From contig NC_066319.1 of NCBI RefSeq assembly GCF_022539315.1, positions 27,738,093-27,802,092 of the forward strand: 64,000 nucleotides of DNA, written 5' to 3'. Below the pieces are notes generated by a model. That model was not told the DNA's origin and did no database searches. It was given only the letters and a program-made list of their open reading frames with translations. Source of the stretch: Serinus canaria. Taxonomy: Eukaryota > Chordata > Aves > Passeriformes > Fringillidae. Every line of letters starts with the position of its first letter. Within the stretch, counting starts at the first letter, position 1. Of this stretch, positions 27,501 through 40,165 are shown one piece after another. Both the position numbers and the translations under genes were made by a program.

Positions 27501-30398
27501 TAATTTTATGTGAAAGGAAACATGCAGAAGCTGCACTTCTCCAGCTGATGTCCTTTTTTTTCCCCAGCTAACACAGCTGAGCAGCTCCTGCAGCTGCAAA
27601 TGAGGGTGTTTCCAGTCCCAAGACACACTGAATCAATCATTGTGCTGTTCTCCTCTGCTGGCTTATTAACAGTTAAAAACTAAGAAAACACCATGCCTTG
27701 CCTGAACACCTGCCTCATTTGCCTTCCCCTCAGCACAGCAACAACCCCCACCATGGACTAGCCCTCATTTGGCAGCCTGAGGGGAAGCACAGGTCAAATT
27801 CTTTTTCAGCGATGAGCTGTAACCCTGTGATCTTTAATAGGATTATACTGGGGAAAAAGGACAGGACTCAGCCTTGTGATTGTAGAGCAACTTATGATTC
27901 ATGGACATTATGTGTACTGTGGGGACATCCTGGACACAGCTGATGCCTTCTCCTCCTTGCATTCAGATCTCTTTGCACAGAAACACGGGGTTTGTTCAGC
28001 TGCCCCTCACTTCAGTTCCTGACCCTACATGGCCAGCACTGTCCAGCTGCCTGGGGCTGGGCCAAGTCCAGAGCAAGGATGGAGCAGTCAGCGAATAACA
28101 GAAGTGACCAGCCATGCTCTCTCTGGGTTTGTGCCCTGGGGTTAACTGGCTTTCTAAGTGAATCACAGTACAACTCATTCTTCCCTCCTAACCCTTCAGC
28201 TTTTTCTGCCTTACAGCTCTCCCCAGAAGCACACTTTGGTGACAACACGCAAGCTGGCATGTGCTGCAGCACTGGTGACTCTCAGAGGAAATCCTGAGAA
28301 CAATTTCTCTTTTCTCCTGCACACAACTTTTTTTTTGGTGAAACTTAGAGGACCAGTACTATTTTTGGAGCCCCTTTCTGGCTGATATTGGCTAACAAGT
28401 TTAATCATAAGGGTGACAAAGAGGGAAGTCCACAAGATTCCCATGAAAGTTCCATAAGAAACAGGTCTAAAACATACCTAAAATTAGGTGGAGTGTGATG
28501 TGTTAGGAAGCAGGGCAGGTTTACGAGACAGAGACAGAGCATGTGCAGCAGAACATGCCTCTCTCCCAGGGGCATCCTTCAGGACCACCTTCACAGCCAA
28601 ATAGTCTATTCCAGCCCTCAGCTAGAAGCTCTTCCCACTGTTTATGATGGGCCTGTGCAGAAGGATAAAGACCCAGGCACTGCTGAATCACGCATTTGCC
28701 ACCTCCCACCATCACTAATGCACCATACACCACTTAGAAACGAAGGCTTGGGGTTTCTAGAAATAGAGTGAAATAAAATATCATGTCATCTGCCTGAAGA
28801 TTCAGCAGCCCACGTGTTCTCCCACACACACTGCTATGAAGGTACCATACTAGTGCTTTGGGCAGTCCTCAGGCCGTTGCTTTGGGAGCAGATTAGATTC
28901 AGACTCCAACTCCTGAGCACACGTGTGCTGCAGAGACAGGCACTCACACCAGCAACATTTATCAGGGGTAGTGGTCCTTTCTGCATCAGGGTAAACACTG
29001 CAGGAGATCAGGACAGAGGAATGTTGCCAGTAATATTACAAGTACAGCTTCTTTTTTCTCTCTCAGGAACAGGATGATCTTACTATAACCAAGTCTGAAT
29101 TCAAGCCCCTCTTCTCAATACACCCCATCCCATCACTGCAAAATACAAAAGCTGGTAAATAAAATTCCTATCGTATCCTAACAGGGAGAAGAGTTTCTTC
29201 AGAAAGTGTTTATGTAGATAATCTCTGCAGTGCTCAGATACCATGGAAATTAGTAAAGAATAATACCACAGTGAGCCTGCTGCACTGCAGCTTTATGTAT
29301 CATTTGCTGTTGCCAAGATTAAAACTCTCTTGGGGTCTCTTCCCCCTGGCTTGGCCCAGTAAATTGACATATTTTGTGATCATTTTGCACTTTCCACAAA
29401 TTTCACCATCATATTGTTTCTTATTATCTTTTCTTCCCCTGAACCTACAGCTCCTTGCTGTCCAGTACTCTCCAGGAACAGCTTCCAGGTAATGCCTATT
29501 CCCTCATTTGGCTCCTGCATGGGGATTTTCTGAATACAGATTTCAGACTATTTAGCACTGCATATCTCATCATCGCTCCCTGATTCCCTTGTGCTCTCCA
29601 CTGATATCTTGTTTCCAGCTATCCTATATTAGCAGAATCTTGGGCAGTTTTAAAAAAGGCTGTGTCAGAACCAAGGCAATTTGAATCATCTTTGATGAGC
29701 TCTTTTTAAATGCTTTACTGAGACCCAAATATATTCCACCTTATCACATGCTCCTTGAATCTACTTTGCTTGCAATTCTACATGGTAGATTCATTTAAAA
29801 TTCATTTTGCTGAAGCATATGTACATTTGCTAGACTGCTTATCCTATATTTGGAGGAAACTGCCTTTTAGGCAAGTTTTTGCTGCTGGGAAGTCGGAAGA
29901 CCAAAGTCCAAAAGGGTTTAGTTCACACCCAGCCCCTGCACTGGTTCACTCATTAGAAGAAATTTCATCTCAGTCTCCAACTTCATGTTGCCTTCTGATG
30001 GGTCACAGGCATGTTAGAGACTCTCATTTTCTTCTCCTTTTCTGTGATCAATTGATTGTGATCGCATGCTCCCAGACCCAGCACTCCCCTTGCCAGAGTG
30101 CTGCAGGAATATCTGATTTCTTCCCAGCCCTGGCAACTACTGGAGCTCAATTCAGGCAGATGGGCAGCATCCAGAGGACCTGCCTTGTGGAATAGGGACT
30201 AGGCTACAGATTTCCCTGGTCAGTTTTCTAGCATATTAATCTGATGACAAAAAAGTCATAAAGTCATTTCTTTAAGTGCTTGAGGTAGGAAAAAAACATC
30301 AATCCAAGAACTTAGGAAAAAGCTTTGGACTGTCTGTAAAAATGTGCAAAGTATTAATTATTCAGCCTTGCTGAAGATTTTGGGGTTTTTTTTCCCTG
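21551..30398. other. Intergenic DNA
   Basis: The longest open frame in the window is here (23845-24621, plus). It begins with TTG and shows no family resemblance, so I do not call a gene. No clear repeats are seen besides short homopolymers. Confidence 0.6.
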
Positions 30399-30423
30399 TT
30401 TTTTTTTTTTTTTTTTTTTTTTT
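30399..30423. repeat. Poly-T tract (25 bases)
   Basis: Twenty-five consecutive T's follow a shorter T run at about 30386-30392. No processed pseudogene or SINE body is recognisable next to it on either side. Confidence 0.95.
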
Positions 30424-30799
30424 AATATCTGTTATTCAGGGAGTAGTCCAATTCAAAAACCTCTCTAGATGTAAAGAAATACCAGAATATACAGGAATAA
30501 TGGATGACTTAGGCTATATAAACTGCATTATCAAAACACATGGTAGGTCCTAGCCCAGGGGTGGCTGGCCATGAATACATTCATGTTGAAGTGGCCACTG
30601 CACACCCCACAAGGTGAGAGGTATTTGCTTCCCTCACCTTGCAGATTCCTGATCAACACAACTATGTTTGATCCTTGACCTTTGTAATCTATTCTGTCTG
30701 CCAGCATTTACATTTGCAGATTTTCCTGAAGTAGGTATCTCTGTACCATGCAAGGTCAGGGTTTGTCAAGAATATTGGTATCCTAGTTGGGAAGCAATA

Positions 30800-31250
30800 G
30801 AAAGACATAGAGGGTTGCAGATGGGAAGGTCTTTTATTAGAGAAGAGCAGAGATAGAGAAGAGCAGATCACAAAATACTAATATTCAGAACAGAGTAAGG
30901 GTGAACAATCAGTGACAAAAGGAATCTGTGTCCATGCAGCCAGTGACTGGTGATGTACCACAGTCAGTCATGGAAGACAACCTTTTAAATACCCCCAAGT
31001 ACTCTGTTCTTCCCCTACAACAATTCAGCAATTCAGGGGATTCTGTTTGAATAAGCAGATTCATAGGTAAAGACCAACTCTCCCAACCAGTGAGTGCAGT
31101 GAGTGTTTAACAGGAACTCTTGGATCCTGAGACCCCTGATGTCCTTCACCCCTGCCCCAAGAAACAAGGCACATGTATACCACTGCAGGGTTGTGTCTTT
31201 TAACACATGCCAAAAGAGCGTCCTCAAAGTATTTTCCAATCACCTACTGT
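30800..31250 (-). mobile_element. Candidate second LTR or TATA-type promoter remnant
   Basis: On the minus strand a TATA-like TATTTAAAAGG lies at 30981-30991 and an AATAAA at 30833-30838, about 150 bases further on. That spacing is typical of the U3/R region of an LTR. A perfect 16-base tandem duplication (30838-30869) lies next to the polyadenylation signal. I do not recognise the family and cannot find TG/CA ends, so this may be chance. A library search would decide. Confidence 0.3.
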
Positions 31251-31589
31251 GGCTTCTAAAGCAATAAAAATGCAAAAGAAAGCTTTTATGCTGTAAGCAT
31301 CTTCAAATGCTAGAGCATTTGGACTATTAACCTTCTTACTTTTGGATGCTGCAAGCATTCAAAGATCTGCCTGGCTAAGCACCCTTTCATTAGCTAATGT
31401 AGCTGGAAGTTAGTGGAGGTAGATGAACAAACAAAACACAATGCAGTAAATGACTGCAAAAAAGGTCAAGATGGATTGCTAAAACCAAAACAGCTTTATT
31501 TTGCAATTTCTCATCAAAACTAACATTGATTACATATGTTATTTCTCCAAAGAAAGAGAATTTCTCTGTTTGTGCTGACATTTTCCTCC

Positions 31590-31617
31590 TTTTTTTTTTC
31601 TTTTTTTTTTTTTTTTT
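31590..31617. repeat. Poly-T tract with one C
   Basis: A T tract of 28 bases is interrupted only by C at 31600. No attached retroposed gene is seen. Confidence 0.95.
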
Positions 31618-31779
31618 ACTCGGCTGGTTGTAAGAGTAATTTACACCCCTCTGCCTATGAGACAGATTTAAAGATTTTTGGTGTTGTCTCCTAAGCTGTT
31701 GGAAAAATTTGAATCACTTAAAAACAGAAGACTAAGGCTCAAGGGATTATTGCTTGTAGCACAGTCAAGTGAGGACAGG

Positions 31780-32060
31780 AAAGACCTGAGAGGTTTTATA
31801 TATTATGAAGAGCAAGGACACAATCAGCAAAATAGACCAGGACTAAATTAGCATTCAGGGGTAAAGATAGGAAGGGAAAATGCAGAGTTTGAGGAAGAAC
31901 TTCTTGGCAGTGAGGTATACAAAATTGTCTCTCAAAAGTAATGTGACAGAAGCTCTACAGCTTGGTACATTTAAAATTATGTTGGACAAAGCAATAGTGA
32001 GTGAATGAGAGAAAACAGTTCTGGTCTAGCAGGAAGTCAGACTTAGGCTATTTTCATCCT
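31780..32060 (+). mobile_element. Degraded CR1-like LINE remnant
   Basis: Only weak resemblance remains: 'aagaacttcttggcagtgag' matches the CR1 'aagttcttggcagtgagggt' segment, followed by 'gacagaagctctac', 'ttggacaaagcaatagtg' and 'ctggtctagcaggaagt', in the order expected of a CR1 3' end. Many indels are present. It could be an old CR1 subfamily or coincidence; alignment to CR1 consensi would settle it. Confidence 0.5.
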
Positions 32061-34500
32061 CAACTCCTTGGAGCTGGCTGTTAGCATGATTGTTTCCAAA
32101 AAGGAAATATCAAACACAAAACAAAATTCTGAAATAAAGAATGTGTGAGAGAGAAATTTAAAACTACTTTTTTACTTTGCCTTGTAAAAGACATGTGTTA
32201 TCAGTATTTATTTTCTGAAGCCAGACTAAATGAGGTAATTTATTACAGGAGTTGATGAAAAAAAGCTGCACTCTCTTGGCAAAAGAAGTCAGGACTGGGC
32301 TGTGATGGGTTCTACCACTGACTTCCTGCAAAACCCAAAGTCACCTCCTCTACCTTCCCCAGAGCAACCTTGATAACATGACAGGGGATGGAACTATTTG
32401 CCAAGTTTGCTTCATCTTATGCTTCTTGCTCAAAATCCCTCTGAAGACAAACCTCTCCCATCTGGGCTAAATATTAATCATGCACAGAAGCAGGTACTTT
32501 GCTAAAGCATGGTCAGCAAAATCAAAGCCTACTATAGTGAGAATTTAATGAAAGTATTTAAACTCCTGAAGGCTAAAACAGCTCTTTTGCAAAGCTTCTT
32601 AGCCAGGGGCTGAGTTTCAGGCAGCCTTAACATGGTGGTGAGCCAAGAAGTTGGGTGGGAGGCAGGGTCAAGGGCAGCTCGCTGCAACCGCTCACAGCAG
32701 GATCCAATTGAAGGCAGGATGTGATACACTGTGGGTCTGGCTCTGTACCTGCTGCAGGTTTGGTGGATTCCTGATCCTGCATTACTATACAGAGACAATG
32801 CTCAGCAAAAAAGGAAATTGTTGAAAAAGCCTGCCATAACTCCTGAAGACAGCAGGCTTTTGAACTGGCGCACAACAAAAGTGACCTACTCATTTCAGGC
32901 ACCTCCTTCAACAACAGCTAAGAACGTCAAGGCCCAGCTGTGCAGCAGCAGCACACCATCATACAGCCAAGTGATACTTAGAGATCTGACTTCAGCAAAT
33001 CAGGCAGTCCATTTGCTGCCTGTTTCTGCTAATACTGGGACTTGCACATGGGTAGGACATGATGGGAGGGAAAAGACACAGCAAGTTGGATTTCTGCTGC
33101 TGCCAATAACTTATCACAGGAGGATCGTTGTTTAGATACTAGCCTGGGTCTTGAGATCTTGGTCAAAGTCATCCCAAAGCTGCAGGACAAAGTAGCAGCT
33201 TTTGATCGGCAGCAGGTCCCAGGGACCAGCCAGGCTGACAGCATCACTGGCCTTACAGGGAAAAGACTGGCAAAATGGAAGTATATTTTATGCTTGACAA
33301 ATGGTAACTACTAACAGTGATTGTCATCACTTTTTCCTCCATCCACACTTGCAAGTCTCAGGCTCACATTGCAGTCTGGTTAATGCTCAGAAGGGAGAAA
33401 CAGTCACACACACACACTCCTATGTATTTTTCTGGGAAAAGTCACACAGTTGTAACAGGAAAAATGGGACAGTACTGAAACATTTCTCAGCTATAAGCCC
33501 TGGCCAAACAGGGAGAACTGTGAAATTATGGGACAGTTTTCAGGCAGAAAGGATGGATTCCAGTTTTATGCTTCATTCAAAACTAGGCTACATAGAGCCT
33601 TGGAGAGCACACTGTAGGCAACAGTCTTGAAGGGAGTTCAGAGGACAAGCAAATAGAGCAATAAAAATTGACCATATACACCCTTCATTTCAATTTCCTA
33701 AAGTTTCACAAAACCATGCATGAGGAAACCTGGTTTATGCAGTAGAGGCAATTTTGTCCATACCATATCTGTGCTTGTTCTCCTGGAAAACCATCTGGAA
33801 GTAGCTGGTACTGTGTTTTCCACTTGGTTTTAACGGCTGAAAGATTAGAAATACATATTTGTCATATATATTGGCATTCTTATTACCTGTGCAATTAATC
33901 TCACTACCTCTCCTGGCTAAGCAATTGCTTTCTAAAGCAGCTGACTGTACCCAATTAAGGAATAAGCTGGGTATATGAAATCACACATTCTCTCAGGAAT
34001 GGGGATTTTAAACTAAAGTTTATATTAAGTGAGATTGGAAGGAAATCTATCCTGGCTTTTATCTTAATGGTCTTTTGAATGTCACCTTTCCATTTAGATC
34101 CTCTTGTGATAATCAGTGGCTTCCCACTTACACACAGAGGCTTTGGCAGCTCTTTTCATAATACCTGTCCCTTCAGGCAGCACTCTAATTCAGGCAATTT
34201 GAGTGTCTATGTAAAGAAAAGCAGTGCTTATTAAAAAGAGCACACAAACTTCATCCACTCTGAGCCTCGCACATTAACCCCTGGTGAAAAGGATTTCCAG
34301 TTCCTCTTCATGGAACTGGAGGCTCATGAATACAGAAAACCCAGTGGATCAGTCCATTACTTATGCCGTGTCCCCTGGCTTTCCTCTAGGACAATAGAAA
34401 GCCTCAATTAGGAACAAAATGAATCAGTAAATTATCGGACAGTAAAATGATCAGACATCAAATATCAATGTGAGGATTACTAATGGTGCATGAATAATTT
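32061..34500. other. Intergenic DNA
   Basis: A 134-codon plus-strand open frame at 32731-33135 has no recognisable domain. I see nothing else. Confidence 0.6.
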
Positions 34501-35760
34501 CAGAGTCACAGAATGGGTCAGGTTACAAGGGATCATTTGGTCCAACTTTAATGCTCAAGTGGGGCCATCCTAGAGCACAGGGCATGGGATTGCATCCAGG
34601 TGGTTCTTAAATATCTCCAGTGAGTGAGATTCCTCTCTGACAACTGGTACAGTGCACATTCACCCACACAGTATAGGGTTTTTTTTCCTTTTGTTCTGCT
34701 GGAATTTGCAGTGCATCAGTTTCTGCCCATTGCCTCTTGTCCTATTGCTTTGGCAAAGAAGAGCCTGGCTCCATCCTTTTGGTACCCTCCCTTCAGATAC
34801 TTAAATACATCGATGATGTCCCCCTCTCAGTTGTTTCTTCTTGAGGCTGAACAGGCCCAGCTCCCTCAGTCTTTCCTTGTAAGAGAGATGTTTCAATCCG
34901 CTCTTCATCTTCATAGCCCTTTGCTGGACCAGCTCCAGGAGCTCCATGTCCGTCTTGTATTGAGGAGCCCAGAACTGGACACAGCACTCCAGATGTGGCC
35001 TCACCAGGGCTGAGTAGAGGGGCAGGATCACTCCCTTGACCTGCTGGCCATGCTCTTCCTAATGCATCCCAGGATCCCATTGGCCTTCTTGTTCACAAGG
35101 GCACTTCTGGCTCGTGGACTTCTTGCTGTCCACCAGGGCTCCCAGGTCCTCCTCTACAGAGATGCTTTCCAGCAAGCCTCCAGAATGAGGTACTCTCTCC
35201 CTTTCCAGGGGCTCGTGTGAAGCTGAATGGGAGTAGTTCCTTGGGTTCTCCTTCTTGCCACATTTGAAGGCTGAGGTGACATTCACTTTCTTCAAGTCCT
35301 TTAGGCACCTCTCCTGATTGCCACAAAGATGATGGTGAGTGGGCTGGTATGGTATCTGCCAGCTCTCTCAGCACTCATGGATGCATCCTGTCTGGGCTCA
35401 CGGACTTGTGCATGGCCTCTAGCTCAATCCTCTTCAGCCAAGGAAAAGTCTTCCAACACTCCTTTATCCTGGGCTCCCAGGTCAGGGTTTTCTGATGGCT
35501 GGTCTTGTCAGTGAAGACCAATGTAAAAAAGGCATTCACTGCCTCTGTTATCAGGGCCAACCCTTCAGCAGGCCCATGTTACCCTTAATTTTCCTTTAGT
35601 TATTGACCTATCTTTCCTGTTGTCCTTGACATCCACAGCCACAATTTATTCCACATGGACCTCAGCCTTCTTTGTCTTATTTCTACTTATTCTGCCACCT
35701 TTTCTATATTCATTCCACATGGCCTGACCTATTTATTTTCATTTAGAAGGGTGCATCCAT
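34501..35760 (-). mobile_element. CR1 LINE 3' fragment, longest copy in the window (about 1.25 kb)
   Basis: On the plus strand it starts with 'agagtcacagaatgggtca' and 'catttggtccaac', the reverse complement of the CR1 3' end. The reverse strand carries remnants of the end of the ORF2 reverse transcriptase, for example at 34801-35031 a stretch containing [11 protein letters not shown] and [10 protein letters not shown]. Further remnants lie at 35059-35295 and 35375-35560 in shifted frames. The coding region is broken by frameshifts and 5'-truncated. The upper boundary near 35.7 kb is uncertain. Confidence 0.9.
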
Positions 35761-38700
35761 TACGGTTGCATGGCATTACCAGTCCTGTCTGACATAACCA
35801 TTAAAAATTCTACATTGAGGTGTTTATTGAAGGTAATTTTCTTTCTGTTCCTCCTACAAAGACAAAACAGCAGGTACTGCCATTTATTAATGTACCCATT
35901 TTAATATGTCTGCTACAAGATCCATTAAAAATACACCCTCACTGGTAGTAACAGACCTCTTTCTTCATCCTGTCTTAATACTCTTAACCATCACCTCCTT
36001 CTATAACTTCTGAAAAATACAGCAAGTAAAGCAATGCAGGGTAGGCAATAAATCTTTTTACACTCCCTAACCAATTTTCTGCCATTACAAAAGTTCAAGT
36101 TTCCAGGGATGAGTGCTTACCCCAAAGACAGCAGTGAAGTAAAGGAAGAAGCACATGTGTTATTCCTTCAAGCAATGGTGTGGTCAGTTAGTCCCCCCTC
36201 TTTCTCTTCACAGACTCACCTGAGAGTGATTGCATTGATCATTGACAGCTGTGGGCAATTAATCTATCAGGGGTTTATTTTGGCAGTACTTTGATGCACA
36301 CAGCGTTTGCAGGGCCCCTCACCCAGCATAAACTGATGCTGCTTTGTTGCAATGTGATAGTCTGGCCTAACACAAATGAAAAAGTAAGCATAGCTGCATG
36401 TTGAATGGAAAGATCAAGCTGAATTGCAATGTAATCCTTCTCTAATACTGATGTGGAAGCACAGTCCCAGCTTCACAGGGCACAGACAACCAAGAGCACA
36501 GAGTTGCTGATTAAACAAATAAACGAGCTCTGATGAGCAGAGAAATGCTGAACTCTTCCATCAGCAGTTCACTGAAGCAAGCTCTCAGCACACAAATAAA
36601 CAGATGCCAGATGCCCCCCAGAGCAGTGCAATAATATCAAGAAAAATTCAGGTGGTGGACGGATGGATATCTAAAGCATTAAAAAAAAAAAAAATCTATT
36701 TCCTTTCCTTGCACCACTTTAGAGCAATAAAGGAAGTACATCTGACACAAAAACAGTGGAATGTTGCACTTCTGCCTGCTTCCTGCCCATTTTAGTTCAT
36801 CAGCAAGACTGTAGTGAAGGTCAATGCATTTTAATAATGTCATCCAGAAAACAAACAGTTCCCAAATTTCAGTAATTGCTTTGTAAAATCTCAGGATAGG
36901 ATTCCTATCCATTCACAAAATTGTCATTTCATGGGAGAACCTTAAATTGTGTGAGGGGTTTGATGATAAGCTTATGATGAAAACTCACTGGATGCAATCT
37001 TCATTGCTCTTTGCAAGGAGAGCAGAGCATTTCCTGCTATTCCTATACAAAAGAATGCAGGGGGTGAAGCTCACCCTGCAGCACAGCAACCCTGCACTGC
37101 TGCTTTCACCTGCTGCCCCTCAGCCCTTGGGTTGCCTCATCCTGGGCTGTGCCAGTGCAGCTCCAGCTCACCTCTGCAGCTCCAGTGGGTTGTCTGGGTG
37201 GAGTAATGAATATATGGGCTCCAGTCTTGCACTTCTCACTGCACCTTGTGGCATAAATTATGGCAGCATGACCCCTTCCTGTCTAGTCATGCCACGTCCT
37301 TCCCCAAAAGATTTATTGCCAAATGCTTTCCTTTTTTTGGTATTAACATGCTGTAAACATCAATTTATCAGAAACTGTCACCAGCATTTGATCCAGCCCT
37401 TGGCAACAGTATCTCTCTAAGAGACCTGCACTGAGTATCAGCCTGAAAAGTTACTCTTTGTGGTTTTTGAAAGGATTTTTATATGATTTGAGCTATGAAT
37501 CACACAGGTATGTGTGGTTACATCATTATGTCACCCACAAGTGGCATAAGTATTTCAGTCACCAGTGAGAAGAAGCACAATCTCAGTTAGCAAGCCCAGG
37601 AATTTTACAGGTGGAAATAAATCATCCCTTTCCAACCTCAGCTTTCAGGAGAGCACAGCTGTGAAATGACACCTTCAGCATTTATCCACATGGAAGCCAT
37701 TAGCCCAATTTTCCAAATAAGCTGTCACCTTGGAGCAAAGGAAAGAAAAATCTATCACACCCAGACTGACAGACATACACACTTACTCATTGGAGGTGTT
37801 CATACCTGACATGTCCACATGGCCTCTGTTTTTCCTACTCACTGAGCATTTTGTTTTTGTACAAAACATGACAACAAGGATAAAAGACCATTTAAAAGAC
37901 CCTGGACATTTGAATAGGTTTAAATCTTCCCATCAAATGAAACAAGTGCATGCTTGCACTCACAACCCAGTCTGAGGGAACAGAGTCCTTATTCTTCTGA
38001 TGGACAGCTTGCATTATGCTTACATCACATTTGAGTTAGCCTTATGAAGCCTAATGACTTCACCTATAAGGTATTAGATATAGCTTTATATGCATTTTGT
38101 CAATTTAGCTTAAACTGACAAAATGCATATAAACGATTTACAAATCCTAATACAACTACATGCCCAAGCTCATGCAAATCTTTCTCCATCAGCAGAAGAG
38201 TACAAGCTTCCTCATGCACAAGAGCCACATTTTTTCCATCCTTTGTCTTGTGATATAAGCACTTTATGCAAAATGTATGCACATATAGGTATGTATGCAG
38301 ATGTATTTGCAGATGCAGCATTGCTGACACAGCTTAGTTTACAGAGGTGCATGCATCTAAAAATTGCACAGGAATGAACTGACAGCCTTTTGTGGTGCTT
38401 TAATTTTCTCTCCTGGTGTATGTCTAGTGGGACTCTTAATGAAACAAAGATCTAATGGTGGAAAAAAACCCAAAACATTTCTAATTGTATAATTAAAAAT
38501 GTGATGTCTCAGTGCACAGACAACATGTAGAATCCAGTCCTGACAGCTATCCAGCCTGGACTAACACCATGTGCCTTGCAAGACCAGCTGTGCTACCCAG
38601 CAACCAAAGGCTCCTTCTCTAAGAGAATCAGAGTTCGAAGATGGTCACAGGCACCATTATCATGTCCCTGTCTGTGATGGCTGTCAAGATGTAAGGGGGT

Positions 38701-39249
38701 CCCTCCAGCTGGATTGCAGAGAACTGCTGGGCAAGGCTCTGACTGATAAAGTTGCTCATGTTGACATGCTTTCTGTTCAGCATTGAGCTCATGGTGGGTT
38801 GAGGTTTGAGCTACTGGTGCTCTGCTGCTCCAGAGAGAGGAAAAAGCTTTAACAATATAATTAGGAAGCCTCTAGTTTTCCCTCCAGGATGTACAGCATT
38901 TGCTTTAGAGAGGATGTTTCCCTGCCCTCAAAAAGCACATTTGGTTCTGCAGGAGACCACCATTTTCCCAAGATACGCAAAGAAAAGCAGGGAAGTAGTT
39001 AACAAGCTCAGTCTACCAAAGCAGAATTGCATGGGTCAGATGAGGGCTTATTCATACTTCCACAGCACAGCTGGGAGCTTCTCAAAGAGAGAAATCACAA
39101 GAATGGTTTGTACTGAAAGTGAAGGCATCCTGAGTATGGAGGCTGTCATGAGACTGAACACCCATCCTTCTGATATTCAGCTTAGTTAAAACTCATTAAC
39201 AAGCCAACAAATAAAAATTAAAAGCCAACAAATATTCCAAAAGTGCTAA
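35761..39249. other. Intergenic DNA
   Basis: It contains the 38.1 kb hairpin and an A tract near 36680. No gene is recognised. Confidence 0.6.
38071..38153. repeat. Near-perfect inverted repeat / hairpin
   Basis: Arms of 18 bases at 38085-38102 and 38116-38133 are exact reverse complements. Inside them, after one A/C mismatch, four more bases pair (38104-38107 with 38111-38114), leaving a 3-base loop GCT. A further 7-base arm pair (38071-38077 with 38147-38153) flanks the core. Total core length is 49 bases. Such a structure could form a cruciform or an RNA hairpin. It does not belong to any repeat family I recognise. Confidence 0.9.
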
Positions 39250-40165
39250 AGGGTCATGGCAGCAAAGTTCAACAGGGCTCAGCAATGCATATTCGACTAA
39301 ATTGCATCTATGGGAAGGTAAAGAGGATGATGCCTGGGAGGCAGGATGCCATCCAGAGGGACCTGGATAAGCTCAAGATGGGCCCATGTCAACCTCATGA
39401 GGTTCAATGAGGCTGAATAATAAGGTTAAGTGTGAAGTCCTGCACTTGGACTGGGGCAACCCCCAGCATCAATACAGGTGAAGAGTTGGAGAGCAGCCCT
39501 GTAGAGGAGGATGTTGGGGTGCTGGTGGAAGAAAAGCTGGACACAATGGACAATAGCGTGTCCAGTATGACCAGGGCAGTGATCTCCTCCTGTACTCAGC
39601 ACTGGTCAGGCTGCATTGCAAATCCTGTGTTCAGTTCCCTCCCAACAAGATAGACATTGAGGTGCTGCAGTGTGGTGAAGACCCTACATGCAGTGCTGCA
39701 TCCAGCTCCGGGGTTCCCAGCACAGGAAGGACAAGGACCTGTCGCAATCATTTCAGAAGAGGGCCACAAAAATGATCAAAGGGGTGGAGCACTTTTCCTG
39801 TGAGGAAAGCCTGGAGAAGACAAGGCTCTAGGGAGACCTCATTGTGGCCTTTCAGTGCTTCAAGAGGGCTTACGAAAAGGACGGGGACATACTTTATACT
39901 AAAGCTTGTACCAATAGGAAGGACAAATGGCTTTAAACCAAAGGAGGGTAGATTTAGGCTAGATGCAACAAAGATATTTTTTTACAATGAGGGTGGTAAG
40001 ACACTGGAAGAGGTTGCCCAGAGACATGGTAGATGTCCTATCCCTGGAAATATTCAGTCAGGTTGAACAGGTCTCTGAGCAATCTGATCTAGTTGATGTT
40101 CCTGCTTATTGCAGGGTGGCTGGACTAGACAACCTTTAAAGGTCTCTTCTGTGATTCTATGACTT
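39250..40165 (+). mobile_element. CR1 LINE 3' fragment (about 0.9 kb)
   Basis: It reads through the CR1 3' portion in order: 'ccagagggacctggataag', 'aagtcctgcacttgg', 'tcctcctgtactcagcactg', 'agagggccacaaaaatgatc', 'gtagatttaggctagatgc', 'gacactggaagaggttgccc', and a terminal 'tctcttctgtgattctatga'. The reverse-transcriptase C-terminal frame is interrupted by stops and shifts, so this is an inactive copy. The 5' boundary is approximate. Confidence 0.9.

Noticed and set aside
30399..30423. Poly-T as the tail of a processed pseudogene on the minus strand
   Set aside because: No gene-like sequence lies next to it, and no target duplication is visible.
32731..33135. 134-codon plus-strand frame
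   Set aside because: No recognisable domain, no splice context or promoter, and no family resemblance.
34801..35031. Reverse-transcriptase-like frame as an active gene
   Set aside because: It is a short broken remnant of CR1 ORF2; neighbouring pieces are in other frames and the 5' part is missing.
38071..38153. MicroRNA gene
   Set aside because: The central loop is only three bases and no conservation evidence is available; listed as a hairpin instead.
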